A stretch of 64,000 nt of DNA from Mycolicibacterium madagascariense (GCF_010729665.1 NZ_AP022610.1:1178001-1242000); one strand, 5' to 3'; counted from the first letter of the stretch, positions 1 to 8,888 are shown. Numbers and translations are program-made. The notes: generated by a model not told the origin, from the sequence alone.

Positions 1-24
1 ATCATCGAACGGGCCCGCGCCTGA
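1..24 (+). CDS. 3' end of an upstream gene (partial)
   Basis: The first eight codons read I-I-E-R-A-R-A-stop in frame 1, ending 44 bases before the next start codon. Seven residues are too few to identify a family. In other mycobacteria the gene upstream of this ferredoxin reductase and the mft locus is a mycofactocin-coupled short-chain dehydrogenase, so that is the expected identity, but it comes from gene-order knowledge and not from this sequence. Confidence 0.35.
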   Translation: MIERARA

Positions 25-68
25 CGGGTGGCGGACACCGCTCCTAGTCGATCGTGTAGGAAAGCCGT

Positions 69-1241
69 GTGACTACTAGTGGTGGCATCGTCATCGTCGG
101 TGGCGGACTCGCCGCGACGCGGACGGCCGAACAGCTGCGCCGCGCCGCATACGAGGGTGCGATCACGCTCGTCAGCGACGAGGACCACCTGCCCTACGAC
201 CGGCCGCCGCTGTCGAAGGACGTGCTGCGCGGCGAGACCGACGACGTCCTGCTCAAGCCCGCCGAGTTCTACGACGAGCAGGCCATCACACTGCGCCTCG
301 GCGCGGCGGCGACGAGCCTGGACACCAAGGCGCAGACGGTCACCCTGGCCAACGGCGACGTCATCGCCTACGACGAGCTGGTGATCGCAACGGGGTTGAC
401 GCCCAAGCGGATTCCGTCGTTCCCCGACCTGGAGGGCGTGTGCGTGCTGCGCACGTTCGACGAGAGCCTGGCGCTGCGCGAGCGGGCCGGCACGGCGCGA
501 CATGCGGTCGTGATCGGCGCGGGGTTCATCGGCTGCGAGGTGGCGGCCAGCCTGCGCACGCTGGGTGTCGACGTCGTGCTCGTCGAGCCGCAGCCGACGC
601 CGCTGGCCTCGGTGCTCGGCGAACGGATCGGTGAGCTCGTCGCGCGGCTGCACCGCGCCGAGGGCGTCGACGTGCGCTGCGGCGTCGGGGTGACCGAGCT
701 GCGCGGCACCGACCACGTCGAACAGGTCGTGCTGGCCGACGGCAGCGTGCTGGATGCCGACATCGTCGTGATCGGCGTGGGCTCGCGGCCGTCCACCGAT
801 TGGCTCGAGGGCAGCGGGGTCACGGTCGACAACGGCGTGGTGTGCGACGTCTCCGGGCGCACCACGGCCCCCAACGTCTGGGCGATCGGCGACGTGGCCT
901 CCTGGCGCGATGCGCAGGGACACCAAGTGCGCGTGGAACATTGGAGCAACGTGGCCGAGCAGGCGCGGGTCATCGTGCCGGCGATGCTCGGTGCGGAGGC
1001 GTCGTCGGCCGTCGTGGTGCCGTACTTCTGGAGCGACCAGTACGACGTCAAGATCCAGTGTCTCGGCGAGCCGGAGGCTGACGACGTCGTGCACGTGGTC
1101 ACCGACGACGGCCGCAAGTTCCTGGCCTACTACGAGCGCGACGGCGCGGTCGTCGGCGTCGTGGGCGGCGGGATGCCGGGCAAGGTCATGAAGGCCCGCG
1201 CCAAGATCGCGGCGGCCGCCCCCATCGCCGACGTCCTGTAG
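69..1241 (+). CDS. NAD(P)H-dependent ferredoxin reductase, FAD-binding (Rv0688-like)
   Basis: A 390-residue pyridine nucleotide-disulfide-type flavoprotein of the ferredoxin/rubredoxin reductase family. It should pass electrons from NAD(P)H through FAD to a ferredoxin that serves a P450 or other oxygenase. Visible motifs are the N-terminal FAD dinucleotide fold (IVGGGLAATRTAEQL, about residues 8-22), the DRPPLSK segment typical of these reductases near residue 44, the NAD(P)-binding fold VIGAGFIGCEVAASL (about 147-161) and the second FAD motif VWAIGDVA (about 269-276). The GTG start follows AGGAAAG. It lies just upstream of the mycofactocin region, as in M. tuberculosis, but no ferredoxin is beside it, so its partner is unknown. 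It converges on the VOC gene across a bidirectional hairpin. Confidence 0.9.
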   Translation: MTTSGGIVIVGGGLAATRTAEQLRRAAYEGAITLVSDEDHLPYDRPPLSKDVLRGETDDVLLKPAEFYDEQAITLRLGAAATSLDTKAQTVTLANGDVIAYDELVIATGLTPKRIPSFPDLEGVCVLRTFDESLALRERAGTARHAVVIGAGFIGCEVAASLRTLGVDVVLVEPQPTPLASVLGERIGELVARLHRAEGVDVRCGVGVTELRGTDHVEQVVLADGSVLDADIVVIGVGSRPSTDWLEGSGVTVDNGVVCDVSGRTTAPNVWAIGDVASWRDAQGHQVRVEHWSNVAEQARVIVPAMLGAEASSAVVVPYFWSDQYDVKIQCLGEPEADDVVHVVTDDGRKFLAYYERDGAVVGVVGGGMPGKVMKARAKIAAAAPIADVL

Positions 1242-1294
1242 CGATTTCGGCGCGGTTTCGCCCGCGGAGGGACGGTTACCGCGCCGAAATCGCT
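1240..1294. terminator. bidirectional terminator hairpin
   Basis: Perfect 16-bp inverted repeat: AGCGATTTCGGCGCGG at 1240-1255 and its complement at 1279-1294, loop 23 bases. It begins inside the TAG stop of the reductase gene and ends inside the TAG stop of the convergent VOC gene, so it can end transcription from both sides. No U-tract follows, as is usual for mycobacterial hairpin terminators. Confidence 0.75.
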
Positions 1295-2537
1295 AGAGCT
1301 GGCCGAGGTAGAAGCGCACCCCCTGGTCGTCGGCGCACAGCGCAGAGCCGCCGTAGGACTGCCGCGACGGCTCCTCGATGACCGTGCCGCCGGCCTCTCG
1401 CACGCGCTGCACGGCGGCGACGATGTCGGTCACCGTCCACATCGGCACGGTCATCGGCTCGTCGCTCCCGCCCGCCACGCCGGCCATCGGATGCACCGAG
1501 CGCGGCTCCCAACCGTCGTCGATGCGTCCGGGGTCGAAGCTCCAGCCCAGCACGCGGCCGTAGAACTCGCGGAAGGCCGCGGAGTCGGTCACCTGGTAGG
1601 TGACGTACGAGAGTTGGCCTGGCCCAGCGCCGTTCAGCGCGGGTCGTGGGTTGGCGGCCACGGGCTGATAGACCGCGAACGCGGTGCCGAATGGGTCGGT
1701 GCCGTCGACCGTCGGTCCATGCGGATTCATCGTCACCTCACCCGCCGTTCCGCCCGCGTCGAGGATCGCCTGCCGGGCCGCCGCCGCGTCGGCGACCGCG
1801 TAGCAGCAGAACAGGGTGCGCGGGCCGGCGGCTGCGACGATGCCGATGGGCTGCGCCGTGTTGGTCACCCGGCGAGACTCCGCGTCGTACGTCCACCCGA
1901 GCACGTGGCGGTAGAACGCGGCCGACCGCGCGGGGTCTGCCGTCCACACCGAGACGTAGCCGATGTCGCCGTGCCGAATCTGGGGCACGGAGCCCAGGAC
2001 GGGCCCGCTCAGCATCCACCGATGGCCGAAGGGGTCGATGATCGTGGCGGTGCGTGCACCGTGGTTCTCGTAGGGCTCGCGCTGCACTGAGGCGCCACGG
2101 TCGCGGGCGCGGTCCAGCGTGGTGTCGGTGTCGGCGACGCTGAGCATCAAGCTGACTGAGACCGCTTGCGCAGCAGGGCCTTTGAGGCCGATGTCGGGAA
2201 ACTCGTCGGCCAGGTACAGTACGCCGCCGGCCAGCGCCAGCTCCGCGTGACCGATGCGTCCGTCGGCCATGGTGGTCGGCTCGCCGACCATGACGGCACC
2301 CAGTGCGTCGACGTACCAGGCGAGTGCGGCCGACGCGTCTGCCACGGTGAGGTAGGGGAGCGCCGCGGGACGGGGCGCAGCGAAGATCTCGGTGTTCGTC
2401 ACGGTGGCTCCTTCGGTTTCGGGGGATCGGGACATGGCTGATTCGAGGCGGGCCCGCAGGCGGGCGGCGAAGGCGGGGTCGGGTCGAACCGGGGGGTCGT
2501 CGCCGGTCAGCACCGCGAGTGGGTCGTGCTCGGTCAT
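1293..2537 (-). CDS. triple-VOC (glyoxalase-fold) protein coupled to an ECF sigma factor
   Basis: A 414-residue protein with three vicinal-oxygen-chelate modules, at about residues 57-180, 185-290 and 300-414. The modules show the usual paired-motif features (PYLTVADASAALAWYVDALG; IGYVSVWTADPARSAAFYRH; LSYVTYQVTDSAAFREFYGR). VOC proteins include glyoxalase I, dioxygenases and antibiotic-binding proteins; the substrate here cannot be read. The first 45 residues are Pro/Arg-rich and precede the folds. The ATG overlaps the stop of the ECF sigma gene (ATGA), so the two are translationally coupled, and the long reading frame extending further upstream is simply the sigma gene region. The pairing suggests a sigma-dependent response or a ligand-binding regulator of the sigma factor; that is inference. 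Confidence 0.8.
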   Translation of the reverse strand: MTEHDPLAVLTGDDPPVRPDPAFAARLRARLESAMSRSPETEGATVTNTEIFAAPRPAALPYLTVADASAALAWYVDALGAVMVGEPTTMADGRIGHAELALAGGVLYLADEFPDIGLKGPAAQAVSVSLMLSVADTDTTLDRARDRGASVQREPYENHGARTATIIDPFGHRWMLSGPVLGSVPQIRHGDIGYVSVWTADPARSAAFYRHVLGWTYDAESRRVTNTAQPIGIVAAAGPRTLFCCYAVADAAAARQAILDAGGTAGEVTMNPHGPTVDGTDPFGTAFAVYQPVAANPRPALNGAGPGQLSYVTYQVTDSAAFREFYGRVLGWSFDPGRIDDGWEPRSVHPMAGVAGGSDEPMTVPMWTVTDIVAAVQRVREAGGTVIEEPSRQSYGGSALCADDQGVRFYLGQL

Positions 2538-3034
2538 GGCGTCCCTCCCTCCGGGTAGAGCGATCTGAAGGCCCGCCGAGCCCGCACCAGCAGGGCTTCG
2601 GTGGCGTGCACCGTACGGCCGATCAACTCGGCGCATTCGGGGACCGACCGGTCGTCGAGGTAGCGCAGCACCAGGACGGTCCGATGGTGATCGGGCAGTC
2701 GGGCCAACACGCCTTCGGCGACGATGCGGTCCAGCTGGGCATCCCAGCCATCGCTGGCCTCGACGGGCTCGGGCACCTCGGCCACCGGCTCGGTGAATCG
2801 GTCGTGGCGTCGGCGGTAGTGGTCGGCGAGCTTGTGTCGCGCGACGCCGATCAGCCAGGGCACGCTGAGCTGCGGCGGTTCGTGCCGTTGCGCGGCGTCC
2901 ATCGCGGCGAGGAAGGTCTCCGACGTCAGGTCCTCGGCCGTGCCACGGTCACCACATCGTCGGATGAAATACCCGTAGACAGCCGGCAACGCGTCGTCGT
3001 ACAGCGCCAGCAGCGCTCGCGATTCTGCGCTCAC
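2534..3034 (-). CDS. ECF RNA polymerase sigma factor
   Basis: A 166-residue sigma-70 family protein of the extracytoplasmic-function class. Region 2 is seen in AEDLTSETFLAAMDAA and VPWLIGVARHKLADHYRRR (about residues 32-75) and region 4 in LPDHHRTVLVLRYLDDRSVPECAELIG with the HTH continuing to RARRAFRSLYPE at the C-terminus. Length and layout match the family. The start is GTG. No canonical zinc anti-sigma factor gene is adjacent; the only partner is the overlapping triple-VOC gene, so control may be unconventional. The upstream gene mftR ends 104 bases away behind a hairpin, which argues that this sigma gene has its own promoter. Confidence 0.88.
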   Translation of the reverse strand: MSAESRALLALYDDALPAVYGYFIRRCGDRGTAEDLTSETFLAAMDAAQRHEPPQLSVPWLIGVARHKLADHYRRRHDRFTEPVAEVPEPVEASDGWDAQLDRIVAEGVLARLPDHHRTVLVLRYLDDRSVPECAELIGRTVHATEALLVRARRAFRSLYPEGGTP

Positions 3035-3077
3035 ACCGTCATCGTCGCCGGAGACGGCCGAACTCCGACGTCCTCTA

Positions 3078-3130
3078 GCGATTCGTGTCGTTTCCGGAGC
3101 GCTCGGCGCGACGCAACTGACACGAATCGC
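3078..3130. terminator. terminator hairpin after mftR
   Basis: Perfect 12-bp inverted repeat GCGATTCGTGTC (3078-3089) with its complement at 3119-3130, loop 29 bases. It lies just past the mftR stop on the minus strand and upstream of the ECF sigma gene. The core resembles the hairpin at 1240-1294, which also starts with GCGATT. Confidence 0.55.
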
Positions 3131-3138
3131 CGGGGGAG

Positions 3139-3741
3139 CTAGGGGTCGAGGGCGGCCAGGCCCGAGCTGACCGCGTCGAACGCCGCCCCGAGCGCCGTCT
3201 GCAGCGAGGCGGACTCGTCGGCCAGCCAGTTCTCATAGGCCGACATCGCCACGCCGAGCATCGTCCATGCGATGGTCTGGGGCACCAGGTCGACGGCCTT
3301 GACGCCGAGCCGGCGGGCGACGAAGTCGGCGACCACGGCGCGCCACCCGGCGTACATGGTCATCGAATGTGCTTGCAGCGCAGCTGTTTCCAGAATCACC
3401 CGCATGCGTTCGCGGTGCCGGGCGGTCTCGGTCTCGTCGAACCGGTTGAACGCGAGCAGGGCCGATCGCAGGGCGACGCTCATCGGCGCGTCGTACGGCT
3501 CGGCGTGCAGCAGACCTCGCATGAGGCCGAGATGGGCGTCGAAGTCGCCCCACGGGATGGCGTTCTTGGTCGGGTAGTACCGGAACAGCGTGCGACGGGA
3601 GATGCCGGCGGCGCGGGCGACGTCGTCGACGCTGACGTCGTCGAAGCCGCGCTCGGCGAACAGGTCGAGGGCCACGTTGGTGATGTGGTCCTGCGTGGTG
3701 GACCGCCGTCGACCGACGCGGTGGGAGGGCCCGGAATTCAT
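3139..3741 (-). CDS. mftR: MftR, TetR-family regulator of the mycofactocin locus
   Basis: A 200-residue TetR-type repressor, divergent from mftA. The N-terminal helix-turn-helix is plain at about residues 17-62 ([19 protein letters not shown], then [16 protein letters not shown]), followed by an all-helical ligand domain. MftR is the conserved TetR regulator of mycofactocin clusters and has been reported to respond to acyl-CoAs. The chosen ATG at 3741 has the GGAAGG ribosome-binding stretch at a sensible distance; a second ATG at 3777 would add 12 residues and run further into the shared promoter. Position and family together make the assignment firm; the operator is not certain. Confidence 0.93.
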   Translation of the reverse strand: MNSGPSHRVGRRRSTTQDHITNVALDLFAERGFDDVSVDDVARAAGISRRTLFRYYPTKNAIPWGDFDAHLGLMRGLLHAEPYDAPMSVALRSALLAFNRFDETETARHRERMRVILETAALQAHSMTMYAGWRAVVADFVARRLGVKAVDLVPQTIAWTMLGVAMSAYENWLADESASLQTALGAAFDAVSSGLAALDP

Positions 3742-3832
3742 CGAAACCCACCCTTCCTTTTCGGCACTCGATGCCATATTGTTGCGACCTGTATCACTAT
3801 TGTGCAAGCACGCGACTCGAAGGGGTGCACGA
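3742..3832. promoter_or_regulatory. mftR-mftA divergent control region
   Basis: A 91-base AT-richer gap between the divergent mftR and mftA genes, so it must hold both promoters and probably the MftR site. Two near-identical direct repeats, ATTGTTGC (about 3778-3785) and ATTGTGCA (about 3799-3806), stand 21 bases apart, about two helical turns. No long perfect palindrome is present, and neither promoter could be assigned with confidence. Confidence 0.5.
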
Positions 3833-3928
3833 ATGGAGCCGAACCAGCAGGTGGAGACCGAGCCCGAACTCGTCACCGAGAGCCTCGTCGAAGAGGTCTC
3901 GATCGACGGTATGTGCGGGGTCTACTGA
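3833..3928 (+). CDS. mftA: mycofactocin precursor peptide MftA
   Basis: A 31-residue ribosomal peptide starting [11 protein letters not shown] and ending in the invariant core IDGMCGVY. The C-terminal Val-Tyr is the part that becomes the redox cofactor: MftC decarboxylates and crosslinks it, MftE releases it, MftD oxidises it, and MftF glycosylates it. The acidic leader (about residues 1-23) is what MftB binds. The ATG is preceded by a purine-rich AAGGGG about 7 bases upstream. It is 31 residues, within the family range, and the stop is two bases before the mftB start. Nothing is odd; the core is intact. Confidence 0.97.
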   Translation: MEPNQQVETEPELVTESLVEEVSIDGMCGVY

Positions 3929-3930
3929 TC

Positions 3931-4230
3931 GTGGCGGCACCCGTCACGGACGCGCGCGCGTTCGATCCCGACGTTCGATGGCGGGTGCACCATCAGGTCG
4001 CGGTGCGGCCCGAGCCGTTCGGCGCGCTGCTGTATCACTTTGGCACGCGCAAGCTTTCGTTCCTGAAGAACACGACCATCGTCGAAGTCGTCACGTCGCT
4101 GAACGACCACCCCGACGCCAGGTCCGCGTTGCGGGCCGCCGGCGTCGACGACGCCTCGGCGGCGCCCTATCTGCACGCGCTCGGCGTGCTCGTCTCATCC
4201 CAGATGCTCGTCCGCGAGGAGAACACGTGA
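3931..4230 (+). CDS. mftB: MftB, mycofactocin precursor chaperone
   Basis: A 99-residue RiPP recognition element (PqqD-like fold) that binds the MftA leader and presents it to the radical SAM enzyme MftC. The start is GTG at 3931, two bases after the mftA stop; no in-frame ATG is nearby. Family features are the segments VRWRVHHQVAVRPEPFGALLYH and the F-G-T-R-K-L-S-F-L strand, followed by a helical C-terminus ending LVREENT. The last codon region overlaps the mftC start in a GTGA, so translation is coupled to mftC. Assignment rests on sequence type plus fixed order between mftA and mftC. Confidence 0.94.
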   Translation: MAAPVTDARAFDPDVRWRVHHQVAVRPEPFGALLYHFGTRKLSFLKNTTIVEVVTSLNDHPDARSALRAAGVDDASAAPYLHALGVLVSSQMLVREENT

Positions 4231-5423
4231 CCACGATGCAGCCCGTTCCCCGGCTGGTCGATCAGTTCGAGCGCGGTCTGGACGCGCCGATCTGCCTGAC
4301 CTGGGAACTGACCTACGCCTGCAACCTGGCGTGCGTGCACTGTCTGTCGTCGTCGGGCAAACGCGATCCGCGCGAGCTGTCGACGCAGCAGTGCAAGGAC
4401 GTCATCGACGAGCTGCAGCGCATGCAGGTGTTCTACGTCAACATCGGCGGCGGTGAGCCGACCGTGCGCTCGGACTTCTGGGAGTTGGTCGACTACGCGA
4501 CCGCCCACCAGGTCGGGGTCAAGTTCTCCACCAATGGCGTGCGGATCACCCCCGAGGTGGCGACCAAGCTGGCCGCCAGCGACTACGTCGACGTCCAGAT
4601 CTCCCTCGACGGCGCGACCGCGGAGGTCAACGACGCCGTCCGTGGCGCCGGATCGTTCGCCATGGCGGTGCGCGCCCTGGAGAACCTGGCCGCGGCGGGC
4701 TTCCGCGACGCCAAGATCTCCGTCGTCGTCACCCGGCACAACGTCGATCAGCTCGACGAATTCAAGGCGCTGGCAGACCGATTCGGCGCCACGCTGCGGA
4801 TCACCCGGTTGCGGCCGTCGGGTCGCGGCGCCGACGTGTGGGACGAACTGCACCCGACCGCCGCCCAGCAGGTGCGCCTCTACGACTGGCTGGTCGCCCA
4901 CGGCGAGGGCGTGCTGACGGGTGACTCGTTCTTCCACCTGTCGGGGCTGGGCGCACCGGGCGCGTTGGCCGGACTGAACCTGTGCGGGGCCGGTCGCGTC
5001 GTGTGCCTCATCGACCCCGTCGGCGACGTGTACGCGTGCCCGTTCGCCATCCACGATCGGTTCCTCGCCGGAAACATCCTGTCCGACAGCGGGTTTCAGA
5101 ACGTCTGGCAGAACTCCACGCTGTTCCGCGAACTGCGTGAGCCGCAGTCGGCCGGGGCCTGCGGCAGCTGCGACCACTACGACGGTTGCCGTGGCGGCTG
5201 CATGGCCGCCAAGTTCTTCACCGGTCTACCGATGGACGGCCCCGACCCCGAGTGCGTGGTCGGCTACGGCGAACCGGCGTTGGCGCGCGAGCGGGAGCGG
5301 CCCAAGCCCAGCGGCGACCACTCCCGCGGCGCGGGCGCGACGCGCTCCGGCCAGGGTCCCGTTCCACTGAAACTCCTCACCCGTCCGCCGCAAGGCAAAC
5401 CCTGCAACGAAAGTCCCTTATAG
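4227..5423 (+). CDS. mftC: MftC, radical SAM/SPASM mycofactocin maturase
   Basis: A 398-residue radical SAM enzyme that oxidatively decarboxylates the C-terminal Tyr of MftA and then forms the Val-Tyr carbon-carbon bond giving a lactam. The CX3CX2C cluster-binding motif is CNLACVHC near residue 29, followed by the GGEP SAM motif (NIGGGEPT, about residue 73). The C-terminal SPASM region supplies cysteines for auxiliary 4Fe-4S clusters (VVCLIDPVGDVYACPF, then CGSCDHYDGCRGGCM and a final C near PDPEC). GTG start overlaps the mftB stop. Past the last SPASM cysteine the tail is Arg/Pro-rich, low complexity and probably disordered. Confidence 0.96.
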   Translation: MTTMQPVPRLVDQFERGLDAPICLTWELTYACNLACVHCLSSSGKRDPRELSTQQCKDVIDELQRMQVFYVNIGGGEPTVRSDFWELVDYATAHQVGVKFSTNGVRITPEVATKLAASDYVDVQISLDGATAEVNDAVRGAGSFAMAVRALENLAAAGFRDAKISVVVTRHNVDQLDEFKALADRFGATLRITRLRPSGRGADVWDELHPTAAQQVRLYDWLVAHGEGVLTGDSFFHLSGLGAPGALAGLNLCGAGRVVCLIDPVGDVYACPFAIHDRFLAGNILSDSGFQNVWQNSTLFRELREPQSAGACGSCDHYDGCRGGCMAAKFFTGLPMDGPDPECVVGYGEPALARERERPKPSGDHSRGAGATRSGQGPVPLKLLTRPPQGKPCNESPL

Positions 5424-5426
5424 CTC

Positions 5427-6611
5427 ATGGCTCGTGACGTCTGGTTCGAAACCGTCTCCATCGCTCAGCAGCGCGCCAAGAAGCGGCTGCCCAAGTCGGT
5501 CTACAGCGCGTTGATCGCGGCGAGTGAGCGTGGCATCACCGTCGGCGACAACGTCGACGCGTTCGGGGAGCTCGGCTTCGCCCCGCACGTCATCGGTGCG
5601 CTGGAGAAGCGTGACCTCGCCACCACCGTGATGGGACAAGAGATCTCGCTGCCGGTGATGATCTCCCCGACCGGTGTGCAGGCCGTGCACCCCGACGGTG
5701 AGGTCGCCGTCGCCAGGGCGGCCGCCGCGCGCGGCACGGCGATGGGGCTGTCGTCATTTGCCAGCAAGCCCATCGAGGACGTCATCGCCGCCAACCCCAA
5801 ACTCTTCTTCCAGGTCTACTGGCTGGGTGGACGCGACGAGATCGCCGCGCGCATCGAGCGGGCGCGGGCGGCGGGTGCGGTCGGCATCATCGTCACCACC
5901 GACTGGACGTTCAGTCACGGCCGCGACTGGGGCAGCCCGAAGATTCCGCAGGAGATGGATCTCAAGACCATCATCAAGATGATGCCCGAGGGTCTGACCC
6001 GGCCCCGGTGGATGGTGCAGTGGGGCAAGACGCTGCGACCGCCGAACCTGCGCGTGCCCAACCAGGGCGCCGCCGGTGAGCAGGGCCCGCCGTTCTTCGC
6101 CGCCTACGGCCAGTGGATGACCACGCCGCCACCGACGTGGGAGGACATCGCCTGGGTCGCCGAACTGTGGGGTGGACCGCTGATGCTCAAGGGCATCATG
6201 CGCCTCGACGACGCCAAACGTGCCGTGGATGCCGGGGTTTCGGCCATCTCGGTGTCCAATCACGGCGGCAACAACCTCGACGGCACGCCTGCGTCGATCC
6301 GCGCGCTGCCGGTCATCGCCGAGGCGGTGGGAGACCAGGTCGAGGTGTTGCTCGACGGTGGCATCCGACGCGGCAGCGACGTCGTCAAGGCCGTCGCGCT
6401 GGGGGCGCGGGCGGTGATGCTCGGCCGCGCGTACCTGTGGGGCCTGGCCGCCGAGGGGCAGCCCGGCGTGGAGAACGTCCTCGACATCATGCGCGCGGGG
6501 ATCGACTCCGCCCTCATGGGCCTGGGCAAGGCCTCCATCCACGACCTGACCCCCGACGACGTCCTGGTGCCGCCGGGGTTCACCAGGACCCTGGGCGCCC
6601 CGACCACCTAG
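5427..6611 (+). CDS. mftD: MftD, FMN-dependent premycofactocin synthase
   Basis: A 394-residue FMN-dependent alpha-hydroxyacid dehydrogenase family protein. In the pathway it oxidatively deaminates the AHDP intermediate released by MftE to premycofactocin (an alpha-keto amide), which has the redox function. The FMN/substrate site is visible as ISVSNHGGNNLDG (about residues 273-285, with the catalytic His) and the phosphate-binding segment LLDGGIRRGSDVVKAVALGA (about 309-328) followed by the GRAYLWGL motif. Length is usual for the family. It starts three bases after mftC, in the same operon. Confidence 0.95.
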   Translation: MARDVWFETVSIAQQRAKKRLPKSVYSALIAASERGITVGDNVDAFGELGFAPHVIGALEKRDLATTVMGQEISLPVMISPTGVQAVHPDGEVAVARAAAARGTAMGLSSFASKPIEDVIAANPKLFFQVYWLGGRDEIAARIERARAAGAVGIIVTTDWTFSHGRDWGSPKIPQEMDLKTIIKMMPEGLTRPRWMVQWGKTLRPPNLRVPNQGAAGEQGPPFFAAYGQWMTTPPPTWEDIAWVAELWGGPLMLKGIMRLDDAKRAVDAGVSAISVSNHGGNNLDGTPASIRALPVIAEAVGDQVEVLLDGGIRRGSDVVKAVALGARAVMLGRAYLWGLAAEGQPGVENVLDIMRAGIDSALMGLGKASIHDLTPDDVLVPPGFTRTLGAPTT

Positions 6612-6763
6612 GCGGCCGGCCGAGCTGGTCCCGGTGGGGCGGGCGGTGCTCACGTGGCGGACGTGATGCGCTGACCGTACGCGGGTGTATTTCTGCCGAA
6701 TCAATTGCTGCGCAAACCCCAACAATCGGCGCACGCCAGGTGGATTCGGCCTACGATCGGCGG

Positions 6764-7471
6764 GTGGTCTTCCCCAGCGAGCTTGGGAACTCAACGGCGA
6801 GGCAGCTCCACGATCTGTCCCCAGCGTTGATCATCCCGCTAGGTTCAACCGAGCAGCATGGGCCACACCTGCCGGTCGACACCGACACCCGGATCGCATC
6901 CGCTGTTGCCAGCGGGATTGCTGAGCGACTGGCCGGGGACTGGCTGCTGGCGCCCGCGATCGGCTATGGGGCCAGCGGAGAGCACGAGGGATTTCCCGGC
7001 ACCGTCTCGATTGGCACCGCTGCGCTGCAGCTCCTGCTGGTCGAGTACGGCCGATCGGCAGGTGGCTGGGCTCGTCGGCTGGTGTTCGTCAACGGCCATG
7101 GAGGCAACGTATCCGCGGTTGCTGCGGCCGTCGGGCTGCTGCGCCGGGAGGGTCGCGACGCGGCGTGGTGCGCGTGCCGCGTGGACGGCGCCGACGCCCA
7201 TGCCGGACACACCGAAACGTCTGTATTGCTACATATTTCGCCCGAGGTGGTGCGCACCGCGGACTGGGTGGCGGGCAACGAGGCGCCGCTGTCGGACCTG
7301 ATGCCGCGGATGCGCGCGGGCGGAGTCGCGGCCGTCAGCCCGGTCGGAGTGCTCGGCAACCCCACCACGGCAACCGCCCAAGACGGGTCGCGTATCTTTG
7401 CTGAAATGGTCGACGACTGCGCCAGCCGCATCACGGCGTGGAAACCCGGCGCCGGGGGGTTCCTGCAGTGA
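6764..7471 (+). CDS. mftE: MftE, creatininase-family mycofactocin peptidase
   Basis: A 235-residue creatininase-fold metallopeptidase that cleaves MftC-modified MftA to release the Val-Tyr-derived AHDP. Metal-site motifs are [16 protein letters not shown] (about residues 24-39), [12 protein letters not shown] and VNGHGGN (about 105-111). The start needs care: a GTG at 6740 adds eight residues (VDSAYDRR), but TACGAT at 6752-6757 is a good -10 box lying six bases before the GTG at 6764. A leaderless start at 6764 is therefore preferred. The 152-base gap after mftD also suggests a second promoter. The stop overlaps the mftF GTG start. Confidence 0.92.
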   Translation: MVFPSELGNSTARQLHDLSPALIIPLGSTEQHGPHLPVDTDTRIASAVASGIAERLAGDWLLAPAIGYGASGEHEGFPGTVSIGTAALQLLLVEYGRSAGGWARRLVFVNGHGGNVSAVAAAVGLLRREGRDAAWCACRVDGADAHAGHTETSVLLHISPEVVRTADWVAGNEAPLSDLMPRMRAGGVAAVSPVGVLGNPTTATAQDGSRIFAEMVDDCASRITAWKPGAGGFLQ

Positions 7472-8880
7472 CGGGACCGCGGTTGCCCGACGGATTCGCC
7501 GTGCAGGTGGACAGGCGGGTCAGGGTGCTCGGGGAGGGGTCGGCGCTTCTCGGTGGCTCGCCGACCCGGCTGCTGCGCCTCGCGCCCGCCGCGCAGACGA
7601 TGCTGAGCAGTGGGCGGCTGGAAGTCCACGACGCGCAGAGCGCCCAGCTGGCCAGGACCCTGCTCGACGCGACCGTGGCGCATCCGCGACCGGCCAGCGG
7701 ACCGTCGCACCGCGACGTCACCGTCGTCATTCCGGTGCGGGACAACGCGATTGGGTTGAATCGTCTGGTCCGGTCGCTGCGCGGGATGCGGGTGATCGTG
7801 GTCGACGACGGATCGTCGCCGCCGGTCGAGGTCGCTGACTTCGCCGGGCCGCACTGCGACATCCGCCTGCTCCGCCACGACGCGAGCCGGGGCCCCGCGG
7901 CCGCGCGCAACACCGGACTGGCGGCCTGCGACACGGACTTCGTCGCGTTCCTCGACTCCGACGTCGTGCCCCGTCGCGGATGGCTCGAGGCGCTGCTCGG
8001 ACACTTCTGCGATCCCGCGGTGGCCCTGGTGGCGCCGCGCATCGTCGGGTTGCGAGAACCGGGCAATCTCGTCGCCCGCTACGAGGCCGTGCGGTCGTCG
8101 CTCGACCTCGGCCTGCGCGAGGCGCCCATCGTGCCCTACGGCACGGTGTCCTACGCGCCCAGCGCCGCGATCATCTGCCGACGGTCCACCCTGCAGCAGG
8201 TCGGTGGTTTCGACGAGTCGCTGAGCTCCGGGGAGGACGTCGACCTGTGTTGGCGTTTCATCGAGGCCGAGGCCCGGCTGCGCTACGAGCCGATCGCGCT
8301 GGTCGGTCACGACCATCGCACGAAGCTACGAGACTGGTTGGTGCGCAAGGCTTTCTACGGATCGTCGGCAGCGCCGCTGGCGATCCGCCATCCCGGCAAG
8401 ACCGCGCCGCTGGTGCTGTCCGGATGGACGATGCTGGTGTGGGTGCTGTTGGCGATGGGCTCGAGCGTCGGGCTCGTCGCCTCGACCGTCGTCGCGGCGA
8501 TCACGGGCCGCAAGATCGCCAAGGCGCTCGACACCGTCGACACCGAGCCCAGAGAGGTGGCCGCCGTCGCGGCCCAGGGACTCTGGTCGGCGGCCCTGCA
8601 GCTGGCATCGGCGATCTGCCGGCACTACTGGCCCGTGGCGCTGGTGGCCGCCATCCTGTTCCGCCGGTGCCGCCAGGTGGTCTTGGTGGCCGCCGTCGTC
8701 GACGGCGTCGTCGACTGGGTGGGCCGCAACGGCAACGCCGACGACGACGGCAAGCGGGTCGGTCTGCTGGGCTACCTGCTGCTCAAGCGTCTCGACGACC
8801 TCGCCTACGGCTACGGGCTGTGGCGCGGCGTCCTGCGCGAACGTCATCTCGGCGCGCTCAAGCCGCAGATCCGGACCTAG
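7468..8880 (+). CDS. mftF: MftF, mycofactocin glucosyltransferase
   Basis: A 470-residue family 2 glycosyltransferase that decorates premycofactocin with beta-1,4-linked glucose. The nucleotide-sugar fold begins at about residue 88 ([11 protein letters not shown]), with VIVVDDGS and the metal-binding FLDSDV (about 155-160); the acceptor-side motif is [10 protein letters not shown] (about 253-262). Two or three hydrophobic stretches near the C-terminus ([30 protein letters not shown]) suggest membrane association. The GTG start at 7468 overlaps the mftE stop (GTGA) and gives the length typical of mycobacterial MftF; an upstream start at 7438 would only add residues antiparallel to nothing known. 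Confidence 0.94.
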   Translation: MTGPRLPDGFAVQVDRRVRVLGEGSALLGGSPTRLLRLAPAAQTMLSSGRLEVHDAQSAQLARTLLDATVAHPRPASGPSHRDVTVVIPVRDNAIGLNRLVRSLRGMRVIVVDDGSSPPVEVADFAGPHCDIRLLRHDASRGPAAARNTGLAACDTDFVAFLDSDVVPRRGWLEALLGHFCDPAVALVAPRIVGLREPGNLVARYEAVRSSLDLGLREAPIVPYGTVSYAPSAAIICRRSTLQQVGGFDESLSSGEDVDLCWRFIEAEARLRYEPIALVGHDHRTKLRDWLVRKAFYGSSAAPLAIRHPGKTAPLVLSGWTMLVWVLLAMGSSVGLVASTVVAAITGRKIAKALDTVDTEPREVAAVAAQGLWSAALQLASAICRHYWPVALVAAILFRRCRQVVLVAAVVDGVVDWVGRNGNADDDGKRVGLLGYLLLKRLDDLAYGYGLWRGVLRERHLGALKPQIRT

Positions 8881-8888
8881 CCGGCGCC

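Noticed and set aside
3742..3832. Long MftR palindrome
   Set aside because: Only direct repeats of eight bases were found; no inverted repeat with convincing arms.
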